Notes under the pieces: model-generated | Told to the model about the DNA's origin: nothing | Databases searched by the model: none | Seen by the model: the letters and a program-made list of their open reading frames with translations, nothing else | Made by a program: the position numbers and the translations under genes | Shown: positions 33,212 to 45,405 of the stretch, in pieces | Numbering within the stretch: the first letter of the stretch is position 1 | Layout of the letters: each line of letters opens with the position of its first letter | Source: Sinonovacula constricta | Lineage: Eukaryota; Mollusca; Bivalvia; Cardiida; Solecurtidae | NCBI GenBank assembly: GCA_007844125.1 | Contig: CM017556.1 | Span: forward strand, 85,344,864-85,408,863 | Length of the DNA stretch: 64,000 nucleotides | Reading direction: 5' to 3'

Positions 33212-36200
33212 CTCTAGAGTAAAGTTGCCCACCAAGGACATCCTGAGTAAAGTTGCCCACCAAGGACATCCAGAGTGAAGTTGCCCACCAAGGACATCCA
33301 GAGTGAATATGCCCATCAAGGGCATCCAGGGTAGAGTTGCCCACCAAGGACATCCTGAGTAAAGTTGCCCACCAAGGACATCCAGAGTAAAGTTGCCCAC
33401 CAAGATACATCCAGAGTGAAGTTGCCCATCAAGGACTTCCAGGGTAGAGTTGCCCACCAAGGACATCCAGAGTGAAGTTGCCCACCAAGGACATCCAGAG
33501 TAAAGTTGCCCACCAAGGACATCCAGAGTGAAGTTGCCCACCAAGGACATCCAGAGTAAAGTTGCCCACCAAGGACATCCAGAGTGAATAGGCCCACCAA
33601 GGACATCCAGGGTATAGTTGCCCACCAAAGACATCCTGAGTAAAGTTGCCCATCAAGGACATCCAGGGTAGAGTTGCCCACCAAGGACATCCAGGGTAGA
33701 GTTGCCCACCAAGGACATCCAGAGTAAAGTTGCCCACCAAGGACATCCAGAGTAAAGTTGCCCACCAAGGACATCCAGAGTAAAGTTGCCCACCAAGGAC
33801 ATCCAATGTAAAGTTGCCCACCAAGGACATCCAGGGTAGAGCTGCCCACCAAGGACATCCAGAGTGAAGTTGCCCACCAAGGACATCCAGAGTGAAGTTG
33901 CCCACCAAGGACATCCAGAGTAAAGTTGCCCACCAAGGACATCCAGAGTGAAGTTGCCCACCAAGGACATCCAGAGTAAAGTTGCCCACCAAGGACATCC
34001 AGGGTAGAGCTGCCCACCAAGGACATCCAGAGTGAATATGCCCATCAAGGACATCCAGGGTAGAGTTGCCCACCAAGGACATCCTGAGTAAGTTGCCCAC
34101 CAAGGACATCCAGAGTAAAGTTGCCCACCAAGGACATCCAGAGTGAATATGCCCACCAAGGACATCCAAAGTGAATATGCCCACCAAGGACATCCAGAGT
34201 GAATATGCCCATCAAGGACATCCAGGGTAGAGTTGCCCACCAAGGACATCCTGGGTAGAGTTGCCCACCAAGGACATCCAGAGTAAAGTTGCCCACCAAG
34301 GACATCCTGAGTAAAGTTGCCCACCAAGGACATCCTGAGTAAAGTTGCCCACCAAGGACATCCAGAGTAAAGTTGCCCACCAAGGACATCCAGAGTGAAT
34401 ATGCCCATCAAGGACATCCAGGGTAGAGTTGCCCACCAAGGACATCCAGAGTAAAGTTGCCCACCAAGGACATCCTGAGTAAAGTTGCCCACCAAGGACA
34501 TCCAGAGTGAAGTTGCCCACCAAGGACATCCAAAGTAAAGTTGCCCACCAAGGACATCCAGTGTGAAGATGCCCACCAAGGACATCCAGGGTAGAATTGC
34601 CCACCAAGGACATCCAGAGTAGAATTATCCACCAAGGACATCCAGAGTAAAGTTGCCCACCAAGGACATCCAGAGTGAAGTTGCCTACCAAGGACATCCA
34701 GGGTAAAGTTGCCCACCAAGGACATCCTGAGTAAAGTTGCCTACCAAGGACATCCTGAGTAAAGTTGCCCACCAAGGACATCCAAAGTAAAGTTGCCCAC
34801 CAAGGACATCCAAAGTAAAGTTGCCCACCAAGGACATCCTGAGTAAAGTTGCCTACCAAGGACATCCAGAGTAAAGTTGCCCACCAAGGACATCCAAAGT
34901 AAAGTTGCCCACCAAGGACATCCAGAGTAAAGTTGCCCACCAAGGACATCCAGGGTAGAGCTGCCCACCAAGGACATCCAGAGTAAAGTTGCCCACCAAG
35001 GACATCCAGAGTGAAGTTGCCCACCAAGGGCATCCACAGTAAAGTTGCCCACCAAGGACATCCTGAGTAAAGTTGCCCACCAAGGACATCCAGAGTGAAG
35101 TTGCCCACCAAGGACATCCAAAGTAAAGTTGCCCACCAAGGACATCCAGTGTGAAGATGCCCACCAAGGACATCCAGGGTAGAATTGCCCACCAAGGATA
35201 TCCAGAGTAGAATTATCCACCAAGGACATCCAGAGTAAAGTTGCCCACCAAGGACATCCAGAGTGAAGTTGCCTACCAAGGACATCCAGGGTAAAGTTGC
35301 CCACCAAGGACATCCTGAGTAAAGTTGCCTACCAAGGACATCCTGAGTAAAGTTGCCCACCAAGGACATCCAAAGTAAAGTTGCCCACCAAGGACATCCA
35401 AAGTAAAGTTGCCCACCAAGGACATCCTGAGTAAAGTTGCCTACCAAGGACATCCAGAGTAAAGTTGCCCACCAAGGACATCCAAAGTAAAGTTTCCCAC
35501 CAAGGACATCCAGAGTAAAGTTGCCCACCAAGGACATCCAGGGTAGAGCTGCCCACCAAGGACATCCAGAGTGAATATGCCCATCAAGGACATCCAGGGT
35601 AGAGTTGCCCACCAAGGACATCCTGAGTAAAGTTGCCCACCAAGGACATCCAAAGTGAATATGCCCACCAAGGACATCCAGAGTGAATATGCCCACCAAG
35701 GACATCCAGAGTGAATATGGCCATCAAGGACATCCAGGGTAGAGTTGCCCATCAAGGACATCCAGGGTAGAGTTGCCCACCAAGGACATCCAGAGTGAAT
35801 ATGCCCATCAAGGACATCCAGGGTAGAGTTGCCCACCAAGGACATCCTGAGTAAAGTTGCCCACCAAGGACATCCAGAGTAAAGTTGCCCACCAAGGACA
35901 TCCTGAGTAAAGTTGCCCACCAAGGACATCCTGAGTAAAGTTGCCCACCAAGGACATCCAGAGTAAAGTTGCCCATCAAGGACATCCAGGGTAGAGTTGC
36001 CCACCAAGGACATCCAGGGTAGAGTTGCCCACCAAGGACATCCAGAGTGAATATGCCCATCAAGGACATCCAGGGTAGAGTTGCCCACCAAGGACATCCT
36101 GAGTAGAGTTGCCCACCAAGGACATCCAGAGTAAAGTTGCCCACCAAGGACATCCTGAGTAAAGTTGCCCACCAAGGACATCCAGGGTAGAGTTGCCCAC

Positions 36201-38839
36201 CAAGGACATCCAGAGTAAAGTTGCCCACCAAGGACATCCAGGGTAGAGCTGCCCACCAAGGACATCCAGAGTGAATATGCCCATCAAGGACATCCAGGGT
36301 AGAGTTGCCCAAAAAGGACATCCTGAGTAAAGTTGCCCACCAAGGACATCCAGAGTGAATATGCCCACCAAGGACATCCAGAGTGAATATGCCCACCAAG
36401 GACATCCAGAGTGAATATGCCCATCAAGGACATCCAGGGTAGAGTTGCCCACCAAGGACATCCAGGGTAGAGCTGCCCACCAAGGACATCCAGAGTAAAT
36501 ATGCCCATCAAGGACATCCAGGGTAGAGTTGCCCACCAAGGACATCCTGAGTAAAGTTGCCCACCAAGGACATCCAAAGTGAATATGCCCACCAAGGACA
36601 TCCAGAGTGAATATGCCCACCAAGGACATCCAGAGTGAATATGGCCATCAAGGACATCCAGGGTAGAGTTGCCCACCAAGGACATCCAGGGTAGAGTTGC
36701 CCACCAAGGACATCCAGAGTGAATATGCCCATCAAGGACATCCAGGGTAGAGTTGCCCACCAAGGACATCCTGAGTAGAGTTGCCCACCAAGGACATCCA
36801 GAGTAAAGTTGCCCACCAAAGACATCCTGAGTAAAGTTGCCCACCAAGGACATCCTGAGTAAAGTTGCCCACCAAGGACATCCAGAGTAAAGTTGCCCAT
36901 CAAGGACATCCAGGGTAGAGTTGCCCACCAAGGACATCCAGGGTAGAGTTGCCCACCAAGGACATCCAGAGTGAATATGCCCATCAAGGACATCCAGGGT
37001 AGAGTTGCCCACCAAGGACATCCTGAGTAGAGTTGCCCACCAAGGACATCCAGAGTAAAGTTGCCCACCAAGGACATCCTGAGTAAAGTTGCCCACCAAG
37101 GACATCCAGGGTAGAGTTGCCCACCAAGGACATCCAGAGTAAAGTTGCCCACCAAGGACATCCAGGGTAGAGCTGCCCACCAAGGACATCCAGAGTGAAT
37201 ATGCCCATCAAGGACATCCAGGGTAGAGTTGCCCAAAAAGGACATCCTGAGTAAAGTTGCCCACCAAGGACATCCAGAGTGAATATGCCCACCAAGGACA
37301 TCCAGAGTGAATATGCCCACCAAGGACATCCAGAGTGAATATGATCCAGGGTAGAGTTGCCCACCAAGGACATCCAGGGTAGAGTTGCCCACCAAGGACA
37401 TCCAGAGTGAATATGCCCATCAAGGACATCCAGGGTAGAGTTGCCCACCAAGGACATCCTGAGTAGAGTTGCCCACCAAGGACATCCAGATTAAAGTTGC
37501 CCACCAAGGACATCCTGAGTAAAGTTGCCCACCAAGGACATCCTGAGTAAAGTTGTCCACCAAGGACATCCAGAGTGAATATGCCCATCAAAGACATCCA
37601 GGATAGAGTTGCCCACCAAGGACATCCAGGGTAGAGTTGCCCACCAAGGACATCCAGAGTGAATATGTCCATCATCCAGGGTACAGTTGCCCACCAAGGA
37701 CATCCTGAGTAGAGTTGCCCACCAAGGACATCCAGAGTAAAGTTGCCCACCAAGGACATCCTGAGTAAAGTTGCCCACCAAGGACATCCATGGTAGAGTT
37801 GCCCACCAAGGACATCCAGAGTAAAGTTGCCCACCAAGGACATCCAGGATAAAGTTGCCCACCAAGGACATCCAGAGTAGAGCTGCCCACCAAGGACATC
37901 CAGAGTGAATATGCCCATCAAGGACATCCAGGGTAGAGTTGCCCAAAAAGGACATCCGGAGTAAAGTTGCCCACCAAGGACATCCAGAGTGAATATGCCC
38001 ACCAAGGACATCCAGAGTAAAGTTGCCCACCAAGGACATCCAGAGTAAAGTTGCCCACCAAGGACATCCAGAGTGAATAGGCCCACCAAGGACATCCGGA
38101 GTGAATATGCCCACCAAGGACATCCAGAGTGAATATGCCCATCAAGGACATCCAGAGTAGAGTTGCCTACCAAGGACATCCAGAGTAAAGTTGCCCACCA
38201 AGGAAATCCAGAGTAGAGTTGCCCACTAAGGACATCCAGGGTAGAGCTGCCCACCAAGGACATCCAGAGTAGAGTTGCCCACCAAGGACATTCAGAGTAG
38301 AGTTGCCTACCAAGGACATCCAGAGTAAAGTTGCCCACCAAGGACATCCAGAGTAGAGTTGCCCACTAAGGACATCCAGGGTAGAGCTGCCCACCAAGGA
38401 CATCCAGAGTAGAGTTGCCCACCAAGGACATTCAAAGTAGAGTTGCCTACCAAGGACATCCAGAGTAAAGTTGCCCACCAAGGACATTCAGAGTAGAGTT
38501 GCCCACCAAGGACATCCAGAGTAGAGTTGCCCACCAAGGACATTCAGAGTAGAGTTGCCTACCAAGGACATCCAGAGTAAAGTTGCCCACCAAGGACATC
38601 CAGAGTAGAGTTGCCCACTAAGGACATCCAGAGTAGAGTTGCCCACCAAGGACATCCAGAGTAGAGTTGCCCACTAAGGACATCCAGGGTAGAGCTGCCC
38701 ACCAAGGACATCCAGAGTAGAGCTGCCCACCAAGGACATCCAGAGTAGAGTTGCCTACCAAGGACATCCAGAGTAGAGTTGCCCACCAAGGACATACAGA
38801 GTAGAGTTGCCCACTAAGGACATCCAGAGTAAAGTTGCC
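33212..38839. repeat. 28-bp satellite, about 200 copies (5.6 kb) with higher-order repeats
   Basis: The core TTGCCCACCAAGGACATCCA recurs every 28 bp with variants: AGAGTAAAG, AGAGTGAATATG, GGGTAGAG, and CATCAAGG for CACCAAGG. Marker variants recur at 588 bp (21 units; AATTATCC at 34623 and 35211) and 924 bp (33 units; ATGGCCATCAAGG at about 35718 and 36642; TGCCCAAAAAGG at 36307 and 37231). Units have short deletions near 37333 and 37669. All three minus-strand frames lack stops over long spans because 28 is not a multiple of three; these ORFs are artefacts. Confidence 0.95.
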
Positions 38840-39484
38840 AATGACGGAAAGTCATTAAGATGTCTGAGAGAAGAAACGCTAGATCATATCGTATTCCATT
38901 CTGACCCTTCTATGTCCCAAGCTTTACGAGCATTCAAAAGCTTTCCTATAACTTATTTTCTCCTTTCAAATCTCACACCATGGTATGACTGATTGTCTTA
39001 AGTCATTACCGCCCAGCTCTTAAACTCTAAATTTACTTATTTTTTTGTTTCAATCTTTACCAACAATATACTTAACTTATTCTTGCTTCCTTGCTTTGTC
39101 ACTAGTTTCATTCTTCTACCACATCAACCTCTGCCATTCTTTGAATGTCTAATTTTCATTGCCTGGCCTATTCAGTCAATTTTGATCCAACATGTATACG
39201 CTCTGTTGTGCACTGACTGTTATTCAATTACTTGTTTTTTGTCATTCTGACTCACAATTAACAAACAGTTGTCAGAGAAGTTTGATTATCTAAAGACTAT
39301 CATTGCTTGCATTTTTTTGGATTATTTGAGGGTTTGCATTCTGCACAAGCATAAACTATTTTCATCTACTGTGTCACAGGTCTTTCTTAAATCTTGCCAG
39401 TGATACCCTCAATCTAGGGACCGTTTCTTTCTGCATACACTCCTTTAAGGTTAATGTTATGTACAGTAGTACACCAGTGCTTAA
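38840..39484 (+). other. Right flank of satellite; possible LINE C-terminal relic at 38840-38990
   Basis: Directly after the array an open stretch reads NDGKSLRCLREETLDHIVFH, ending PWYD and stop at 38990. 'EET..HI' followed by a His or Cys residue resembles the terminal zinc-knuckle of some LINE polyproteins, but the match is short. The rest holds no gene. Confidence 0.2.
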
Positions 39485-39933
39485 GGGCTGTTCCAGGAAA
39501 AACGGCATCGGGGGAAGGGGGGGGGGGGGACGGAAATCAATTAAAAATCGGTGGGTGGGGGGTGTTTCCTGGAATATAAATGTGTTGTATGGGGGTATTT
39601 TACCAATTATAATTGTGTTGGTTGGGGTTAATAATAAATTCTAATTGTGTTGCTGGGGGGTACAGTTTGTTAATTATAACCACATTGTCGGTAAAACTGA
39701 CTTAAAACACCCGCCAGTCACATCTGGTAAGTACGAAAACTGACGCGTATGAAACTATCGGCACATAGACGCACTCGGAACTCCTCGGGTAATTCCGTCC
39801 TCTACGTAATCACCTCGGAAATAATGCTGTCGCCGCCATTTTGACGAACTACATCCAAAATGGCAATCGTACCTACTCGACGATCTCCGGCAAGCTTTGG
39901 ATATAGACATCACCGAAGCTTGATCCGAGTGCA

Positions 39934-40104
39934 TGCAAGGTAATAACTGGTATATTACACTTTTACCAAATCCTATTGGTAATATACATACAGTATCAAC
40001 TAAGTTAAAATATTCTTCATCGAAGCAATCTGCTCTTCTTTCAAGGAGTGTTGAATCTCCATCATATCTAAAGCGTACTGCATGCACTTTGAAAAGTCAG
40101 CCAT
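39934..40104 (-). pseudogene. RecQ-like helicase first-exon fragment, frameshifted
   Basis: From the ATG at 40104 it reads MADFSKCMQYALD, then a helix like that of copy 1, and loses frame by a 1-bp deletion near 40007 before CILPIGFGKSVIYQLLP. The Walker A threonine is isoleucine (LPIGFGKS), a position normally kept in RecQ helicases. The fragment is dead. Confidence 0.6.
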
Positions 40105-40348
40105 CTTTGTTTACAAAATGCAATGCGTTGCGTCAACACACGGTCAAAATGACCTGTGTGAATGCACTCGGTGTATTGTGGGTAAAGTAGTTCTTCAACA
40201 TGTCTGTTATGAATACGGAAGTGATTGCTAAAATGAACAAAACAAGTACGAAGAGGTATACAACAGATTATTTTGGCATTTTTATACATTCTAATATTTG
40301 AAATATGTTTCATGCAAACATTTTGAACTAAATTTTGTAAACGGTCCA

Positions 40349-40661
40349 CTTTAACGTACTGACGTCACACGCTATGTACAATGAAAATATTACTGTTTAA
40401 CGAAAGCGAAAGTAGCAAAACTAACTCATCGTATTTTTTTCCAATTATCTATAAATATCAAGACTTTAAAAGTTTCTGGACATAGAATAAGGCCTTAGAA
40501 TATGGTTGTTTAGTCATTTATCTTAATTCAATGAATATCATACTAGTAATCGAACGTATTTCCTACGCGGAACTATTTTTTATGTAGGCACAAATCTCAA
40601 ATTTTGGGTGAGTTACGAGTCGTAGTATGACTTTAACGTAGTGACGTCACACGCTATGTAT
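40349..40661 (+). repeat. Direct repeats with CRE palindrome (TGACGTCA)
   Basis: ACTTTAACGTACTGACGTCA at 40350 and ACTTTAACGTAGTGACGTCA at 40630, both followed by CACGCTATGTA, lie 280 bp apart inside RecQ repeat copy 2. Each holds a perfect TGACGTCA, the CREB/ATF core. Function is inference. Confidence 0.5.
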
Positions 40662-42011
40662 AGAATGAATGCAATGAGAAGTTATTCGCCGGGGCAAATC
40701 ACCAACTGGTGTATTTCTACAATTACATACGAGATGATATATCCGAAGCTTGCCGGAGATCGCCGAGTAGGTACGATTGGCATGGACGTTGAAAATGTGG
40801 CCAAGTTTTTGGCTCGAATAGCTTGAGCATGCTGATTGAAACTTTCAGAGGTGAATATATAGCAAGAAATATGGCTTTTGTTTAAAACCAGCCGCTATTT
40901 AACCGCGGCTTCCCTTTAGGCCATTTATTTTTAATCTTCTGGTTTACGTGACCGGCGACAGTATTTTTTCCAAAATTGGAAAAAAAAAAATAATCCAAAT
41001 TGCCGGTTTTTATTTTTGCCGGGTTTAAATATGTGATAAAAGCAGCAGTAAATAGACTCTATATTCTCAATAAATCACGAGCTTTTGTCATCGTTGAGCC
41101 AAAATAAGTTTGTATAAACTTTGAAGAATTTTCTGGAGTCATCACCTGTGATTTTCAGGGTAACGTTTCAAGCAGCTTTCCTACTTGTAATAGGCGGCGG
41201 GACGAAATGCCATCAAATAGAATTTGATAAAATCACTGCATTTCTCAATGTTGACGTAACTTTTGTGAGATTCAGCTCCGCTTGGGCCGTAAAATTTGTG
41301 AGAAAGTAGTCATTTGCTTTAAAATAAGGGGATGGTGTTAAGTACTGGTACTATCCAGGAATGATGGTTGGGTAAACTGCCCCACCACCCCCCACCCACC
41401 CCCACCTCCACCCCACCCAACTGGCTGCCTATATGAGGACTCTTTGATCTGAAACATGTGTAACCAATGGGAATAATATTTGATTCAACACATGAAATTA
41501 AACAAATATAGTTAAGTTCCACTATAAAGACCACCTTCCAACCTGATCTTAATAGTGAATCAGTCTTAATAGTGGACCTTTTTGTTCTTTATTTAATATT
41601 TTGGGACTGAAAAATTACGAAATCTGCATGATTTTGTAATATTCAATGTGGTCTTAATAGCGGAACTTTTCTGTACAAACACAAAATGATAAAATGAAGA
41701 AAAAAGCACTTCATTACAATTGCATGGTTAAATCAACTATGTAGATAGACAAATAATTCATTTCATTTCGTAAAATACTTGTGTCCTGCAACAAATATAT
41801 AGCGGATTGGTATTTCTAATTCTGTTGGTGGGGGTATAAATTGTAATAAAAATAAGGTGGTGGTTGGTCTTTGACACATTCAAATTGTGTTGGTTGGGGG
41901 GTAAAAAAAGATAAAATTGTGTTGGTGGTACCCCCATTTTCAAGTTCCGTTCCCCCCACCCCCCACCCCCCACCCCCACCCCCAACACCTTTTTTCCTGG
42001 AACAGCCCTAA

Positions 42012-43205
42012 GGTGGTTGTTTGCCGTTGTGGTATTGATGACGTAGCATTCGCGTAACTGCTAGAAAGAAAACGATCATACTAGAAAAATAATTTGTTTA
42101 TTTATAACTGGGTTTCGAGAACGTTTTGGGCTTCATGAATGTTCAAGAGACTTCTGCGTGCTAGAAATTCTTTGGGTCTATATAAGGGCGTGTTAGCCGA
42201 TTTAAGAGAAGTTTGGATATAAAGTATGGACATGAAGTTTGGACATAAAGTTTGGGAATACTTGCAGATTCTTTATTAAAGTTTAAAACCTTTCTTTGTT
42301 GGAACTTACGTGGACTTATCATATTCTACAGCGATATAAATATTAAAGTGTTGGATTTGGAATTATATTAATTACATTAGTGTTTTGTTCTACCTCTGGA
42401 TTATTTCAACTGTGCTTATCTACGCGGATAATCTACCGAAAACTCTTCAGGATAATTTGACGTTGGATTATTAATTGGACTATTAAAGGGACACCTCCTA
42501 AAGGGACAAACTGTAAGCTAAGATTTAACATTTGGACTATTGGGTTAGTAATAATTCTAAGGTTAAAATCCCTTAATGCTTACTCTTGAGGTCTATTAAA
42601 AATAAGCAAAGGCAAGCAACAGTATCTCTTGTAGATTGTTGAGAAGGAGTAAGAAAGGGCAAATAAAAAAGTAGGGGATTAACACAATGTGCACGGGGTT
42701 TTTTGGCGAAGGTAAATTGTTGACGGAAAAAGTTCTGGAATGTTGATTGTCCATTTCAAGCCTGATTGATATAGGTGCTGTAGAGACTGGATGAGGCAAC
42801 AAAGGAATGAAGCAAGCAGCAGGTCATTATGGAGTTGGTGTGAAGTTTATTCTCTAGCCAATAAGTGGCCTAACAGCAAACACCAAATCTCAATCGTTAA
42901 GAGCTGATTAACGACCATTACCACTCACTGACCTTATGTTATGTAACTGTTAGGAGAATTGAAAGGAGGACTAGGCAACAGGTCACTGAAGTGAAGGATG
43001 TAGCTTGAGCAGGGTGAATATATTGGTAGTTGAAGCTGTGAAATATACTTAATCAGCAACCAAATGACTTCAACCAGGAAATCTAGTGTTGAAAAGCTGA
43101 AAAGAGTTGCCAGTGAGAGGATGAGGTGTTGGTCCTGTATTAACCTCAATACTTTTGACAGTCAGACTGTTGACAGTATGATATCGATCCAGTATGGGCT
43201 GAAAT
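42012..43205. other. No gene seen
   Basis: The stretch is AT-rich. A run of phrases such as ATTAAAGGGACACCTCCTAA occurs near 42484. No coding signal was found. Confidence 0.35.
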
Positions 43206-45405
43206 ACATCCATCAGATGCTTCCTTCCAGAGGCAGATGTTCACCATATGCTTCCTTCCCGAGACAGATGTTCAATATATGCTTCCTTCCAGAGGCAGAT
43301 GTTCACTATATGCTTCCTTCCAGAGGCAGATGTTCACCATATGCTTCCTTCCCGAGGCAGATGTTCACTATATGATTCCTTCCAGAGGCAGTTCCAGAGG
43401 CAGATGTTCACTATATGATTCCTTCCAGAGGCAGATGTTCACTATATGCTTCTTTCCAGAGACGACCGGCCGCAATAGCTCAGGTGGTAGAGCGTCGGCT
43501 TGCGGATCGGGAGTTCGTGGGTTCGAACCCCGGCCGGGTCAAAAAAAGCTTTAAAGTTGGTAGTAGTGGCTTCCCTCCTAACGCTCGGGGCTAAGGGGAC
43601 AGCATTACGTCTGACTCGTCGGTGTCAGTATAATGGACCGGCCGGGTTCAGTCCCTGGGCACCTCATAAGTGCCCCTGTGCTATAATGATAGAAATGTCG
43701 CTGCGCAGTATTGGCAAAAATGCCGGCTAATCTCATTCCTTTCCAGATGCAGACATTCACCATATGCTTCCTTCCAGAGGTTGATCTTCCTCATTTGCTT
43801 CCTTCCAGTGACAGACATTAACCAGATGCTTCCTTCCAGAGGCAGATGTTCCCCATATGCTTCCTTCCCGAGGCAGATATTCACCAGATGCTTCCCTCCA
43901 GAGGCAGACATTCACCAGATGCTGCCCTCCAGAGGCAGACATTCACCAGATGCTTCCTTCCAGAGGCAGATGTTCACTATATGCTTCCTTCCAGAGGCAG
44001 ATGTTCACTATATGCTTCTTTCCTGAGGCAGATGTTCACTATATGCTTCCTTCCCGAGGCAGATATTCACCAGATGCTTCCCTCCAGAGGCAGACATTCA
44101 CCAGATGCTGCCCTCCAGAGGCAGATGTTCACCATATGCTTCCTTCCAGAGGCAGATGTTCACTATATGCTTCCTTCCAGAGGCAGATGTTCACTATATG
44201 CTTCTTTCCTGAGGCAGATGTTCACCATATGCTTCCTTCCTGAGGCAGATGTTCACTATATGCTTCCTTCCAGAGGCAGATGTTCACCATATGCTTCCTT
44301 CCAGAGGCAGATGTTCACCATATGCTTCCTTCCCGAGGCAGATGTTCACTATATGCTTCCTTCCCGAGGCAGATGTTCACTATATGCTTCCTTCCCGAGG
44401 CAGATGTTCACCATATGCTTCCTTCCAGAGGCAGATGTTCACCATATGCTTCCTTCCCGAGGCAGATGTTCACCATATGCTTCCTTCCTGAGGCAGATGT
44501 TCACCATATGCTTCCTTCCTGAGGCAGATGTTCACTATATGCTTCCTTCCTGAGGCAGATGTTCACTATATGCTTCCTTCCTGAGGCAGATGTTCACTAT
44601 ATGCTTCCTTCCAGAGGCAGATGTTCACTATATGCTTCTTCCCAGAGGCAGATGTTCACCATATGCTTCCTTCCTGAGGCAGATGTTCACTATATGCTTC
44701 CTTCCTGAGGCAGATGTTCACCATATGCTTCCTTCCTGAGGCAGATGTTCACTATATGCTTCCTTCCAGAGGCAGATGTTCACTATATGCTTCCTTCCAG
44801 AGGCAGATGTTCACTATATGCTTCTTTCCTGAGGCAGATGTTCACCATATGCTTCCTTCCTGAGGCAGATGTTCACTATATGCTTCCTTCCAGAGGCAGA
44901 TGTTCACTATATGCTTCTTCCCAGAGGCAGATGTTCACCATATGCTTCCTTCCTGAGGCAGATGTTCACCATATGCTTCCTTCCAGAGGCAGATGTTCAC
45001 TATATTCTTCCTTCCAGAGGCAGATGTTCACTATATGCTTCCTTCCAGAGGCAGATGTTCACCATATTCTTCCTTCCAGAGGCAGATGTTCACTATATGC
45101 TTCCTTCCAGAGGCAGATGTTCACTATATGCTTCTTTCCAGAGGCAGATGTTCAATATATGCTTCCTTCCCGAGGCAGCTGTTCACTAGATGCTTTCTCC
45201 CAGTAAAGATCTTCACCAGATGCTTCCTGCAAGAGGCAGACATTAACCAGGTGCTTCCATTAAGAGGCAGATGTTTATCAGAAGCTTCCATCCAGAAACA
45301 GCCATTTTTTCGTCAGATGCTTTCTTCCAGAGACAGGTTTCCTTCAAGAGGCAGAAGTTACTAGATGCTTTCAGCCAGAGGCAGCCAGAGGCCGACATTA
45401 GTTAG
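43206..45405 (+). repeat. 31-bp minisatellite, main array
   Basis: The core CTTCCTTCCAGAGGCAGATG followed by TTCACTATATG or TTCACCATATG recurs every 31 bp from about 43210, becoming diverged after 45170. Sub-variants use CCCGAGG, CCTGAGG or CAGACATTCACCAGATG. A SINE B copy interrupts it at 43462-43735. Plus-strand ORFs of up to 235 codons in all frames come from the unit length and are not genes. Confidence 0.95.
43462..43735 (+). mobile_element. SINE family B copy inside the 31-bp array
   Basis: It begins GACCGGCCGCAATAGCTCAG, has B box GGTTCGAACCC (intact) and ends ATGCCGGCTAATCT. It is the best-preserved tRNA head of the three copies. The array continues on both sides, so it inserted after the array formed. 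Confidence 0.85.

Larger units (their letters stand above)
39771..40780 (-). mobile_element. RecQ-bearing dispersed repeat, copy 2 (long form)
   Basis: Borders are the same as at 857-1317: ACTCGGAACTCCTCGGGTAA to GAGTAGGTACGATTG, with inverted arms at about 39867-39905 and 40741-40780. It contains an extra segment of about 545 bp between two AATGCAATG copies (40117 and 40668) that is absent in copy 1. Confidence 0.6.
39485..42008. mobile_element. Harbinger-like inverted-repeat element with nested RecQ repeat
   Basis: The left end GGGCTGTTCCAGGAAAAA and the complement of the right end (TTTTTTCCTGGAACAGCCC) match over 18 bp. Both are flanked by TAA (39482-39484 and 42009-42011), a 3-bp duplication as in PIF/Harbinger elements, which also often start GGG. 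Subterminal GT/G-rich phrases (AATTGTGTTGGTTGGGG) occur near both ends in the same orientation. No transposase is visible; length is 2524 bp including the nested repeat. Confidence 0.65.

Noticed and set aside
33026..38795. Many minus-strand ORFs of 75-497 codons rich in SLVGNFTLDVLGGQL and CPWWATLLW
   Set aside because: They are translations of the 28-bp satellite in all three frames; starts and stops depend only on unit variants and there are no splice or promoter signals.
33212..38839. CRISPR-like array
   Set aside because: It has no unique spacers; it is a continuous tandem satellite in a eukaryotic genome.
43462..43540. A functional tRNA gene with intact A and B boxes
   Set aside because: The head continues directly into a SINE body repeated elsewhere, and the acceptor stem does not pair properly.
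43237..45364. Plus-strand ORFs up to 235 codons (CFLPEADVHYMLPSRGRCS type)
   Set aside because: They are the 31-bp minisatellite read in all frames; the SINE inside breaks them.
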